A stretch of 23,725 bases of DNA from Streptomyces lilacinus. GTDB taxonomy: Bacteria > Actinomycetota > Actinomycetes > Streptomycetales > Streptomycetaceae. Positions 22,786-23,725 of this stretch are shown one piece after another (the stretch's first letter is position 1; each line of letters begins with the position of its first letter). Location: NCBI GenBank assembly GCA_000715685.1, contig KL569376.1, forward strand, positions 33,610 to 57,334. Reading direction: 5' to 3'. The notes beneath the pieces are model-generated. The model did no database searches, was not told the origin of the DNA, and saw nothing but the letters and a program-made list of their open reading frames with translations. A program made the translations under genes and the position numbers.

Positions 22786-23388
22786 ATGGTCGCGGTGACG
22801 GCACGGATCGAGATCGACCACGGTCAGTACCTGCTGGAGGGAGACGCCGGAACGGTGGACTTCCCCTTCACCGGGTTCAACGGCCTCGTGGCCTCCGTCG
22901 GCCCGGACGGGTGCGTCGGGGACGGCGGGGTGTGGGGCGCGGTGAGCACCGGGATGCGGTCCGGTTCGCTGAAACTGACCGTCGAGGTGCTGGACGCTCC
23001 ACCCCCGCCGCCCTCGGCCGCCGAGCGCGAGCGGTACAGCGAGATCGTCGAAGTGTCGCTCGATCTGCGCGGCCACCAGGCCGGAGTGTTCTCCCTGCCG
23101 GAGGAGACCAGCCCCTGGGAGCCCGACGAGGACGAGAACGAGGACGAGGACGGCGGTCAGGAACCACCCAGGACCGCCGGCGACACCTTCCCCCGCTTCT
23201 CGGACGCCGGCCCGGGACCGTACCGGCTCCGGGTCCACGCACGCGGCCGCGACGCGTCCCGCGACGGCGACACGGGCGCGGAGGAACACCTGATCCGCGT
23301 CTGGGCCGCGCCCGTCGCCTCGGAAACGGTGCACCAGGTGTCCGACCGGTGCGGAACGTCCCTGCGCGCCGCCGACGGGGCCGGCTGA
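22786..23388 (+). CDS. Possible Nin/ComJ-like DNase inhibitor (hypothetical)
   Basis: A 200-residue acidic protein without a signal peptide. It starts with the strand ARIEIDHGQYLLEGD and has GVWGAVSTGMRSGSLKLTVEVL, YSEIVEVSLDLRG, and PGPYRLRVHARGRDAS followed by EEHLIRVWAA. The order of strands (Y/H-x-Q-F/Y at the start, a DG turn, a VEVSLD-like strand, G-x-Y-x-L near the end) parallels the Bacillus Nin/ComJ inhibitor of NucA, from memory. An acidic loop (DEDENEDEDGG) interrupts the fold. GAGAGGG lies six nt before ATG 22786. Position directly after a NucA/NucB-type gene supports the inhibitor idea, but this beta-sandwich family is also common in Streptomyces with no known partner. Confidence 0.5.
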   Translation: MVAVTARIEIDHGQYLLEGDAGTVDFPFTGFNGLVASVGPDGCVGDGGVWGAVSTGMRSGSLKLTVEVLDAPPPPPSAAERERYSEIVEVSLDLRGHQAGVFSLPEETSPWEPDEDENEDEDGGQEPPRTAGDTFPRFSDAGPGPYRLRVHARGRDASRDGDTGAEEHLIRVWAAPVASETVHQVSDRCGTSLRAADGAG

Positions 23389-23407
23389 ACGTCGGTCGGG
23401 GCCCCGG

Positions 23408-23437
23408 GTCGTCAGCCGGTGGGTCGTCAGCCGGTGG
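23408..23437. repeat. 15-bp perfect tandem duplication over the hydrolase stop codon
   Basis: GTCGTCAGCCGGTGG occurs at 23408-23422 and again at 23423-23437. The inner copy contains the last codons and the stop of the minus-strand hydrolase; the outer copy lies just past the stop. Confidence 0.9.
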
Positions 23438-23725
23438 TGAGGTTCCGCGCGAAGAGGTTCAGCAGGCGGCCCCAATGCCGGTCGAGCCCGGCCTGGTTGA
23501 AGGCCGCCGTGTCCGCCATGGTGAAGCCGTGCACCGTGTCCGGGTACACCTCGCAGGTGTTGCGGACCCCGGCCTCGTCCAGGGCCGCGCTCAGTCGTGC
23601 GACCGTCTCGGGAGGCATCGAGTCGTCGTGTTCGGCGATCCCGAAATGCACCTCCGCGCTCACCTTGGGCGCGAGCAGGTGCGGGCTGTCCGGCGCGTCC
23701 GTGGCCAGCCAGCTGGGGTGGAAGC
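23427..23725 (-). CDS. Dienelactone hydrolase family protein, C-terminal part (cut by window edge)
   Basis: The open frame continues to the window edge and shows the last ~98 residues. FHPSWLATDAPDSPHLLAPK is followed by VHFGIAEHDDSMPPETV, holding the acidic residue of the triad, then YPDTVHGFTMADTAAFN with the catalytic His. Both motifs are those of the dienelactone hydrolase family, which hydrolyses lactone or ester bonds with a Cys nucleophile, lying upstream outside the window. An internal GTG at 23663 is not the start, because the family pattern runs through it. The gene converges on the inhibitor-like gene with 38 bp between stops. Confidence 0.85.
   Translation of the reverse strand, partial: FHPSWLATDAPDSPHLLAPKVSAEVHFGIAEHDDSMPPETVARLSAALDEAGVRNTCEVYPDTVHGFTMADTAAFNQAGLDRHWGRLLNLFARNLTTG

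Overview
The window is high-GC DNA with long open frames, GTG starts and a gene mix (PP2C/SpoIIE phosphatase, ECF sigma factor, ROK proteins, AraC, TetR, many secreted proteins) typical of a Streptomyces or close relative. The GAPDH at 1933-3378 closely resembles, from memory, the long-form enzyme of Streptomyces. I count 23 protein-coding genes, two of them cut by the window edges. I see no tRNA, rRNA, CRISPR array or transposase gene.

Layout. (1) 1-3470: the first codons of an L-asparaginase (minus strand) diverge from an Lrp/AsnC regulator; a membrane PP2C-type phosphatase converges on and overlaps the regulator; then comes GAPDH with a strong hairpin-plus-T terminator. (2) 3475-6779 (minus): a tight run of ECF sigma factor, sigma-like protein, ROK protein without the kinase phosphate loop, and ROK sugar kinase. 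(3) 6934-7528: a tiny membrane protein and a small secreted protein. (4) 7733-10105: AraC regulator and 12-helix MFS transporter. (5) 10116-14896: two overlapping metallopeptidase genes (thermolysin/fungalysin-like and M28) that share a C-terminal domain and lack signal peptides, divergent from a SUKH-like protein. (6) 15031-17260: VanZ-like membrane protein, APH-type phosphotransferase and a secreted protein. (7) 17525-21368: a Cys-nucleophile alpha/beta hydrolase overlapping a CGA-synthase-like glycosyltransferase, then a TetR/SDR divergent pair. (8) 21485-23725: a secreted NucA/NucB-type DNase, a possible Nin/ComJ-type inhibitor, and the end of a dienelactone hydrolase.

Two near-exact copies of the 19-bp Tn5/Nextera mosaic end, in the same orientation at 6096-6109 and 7123-7139, strongly suggest residual library adapter. 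The roughly 1 kb between them, and the continuity across both points, should be treated as doubtful.

The most interesting biology is the peptidase pair with its shared non-catalytic domain and SUKH-like neighbour, and the DNase with its putative inhibitor and a perfect 19-bp operator-like palindrome at its promoter. The sigma/ROK operon and the hydrolase/glycosyltransferase pair also deserve attention.
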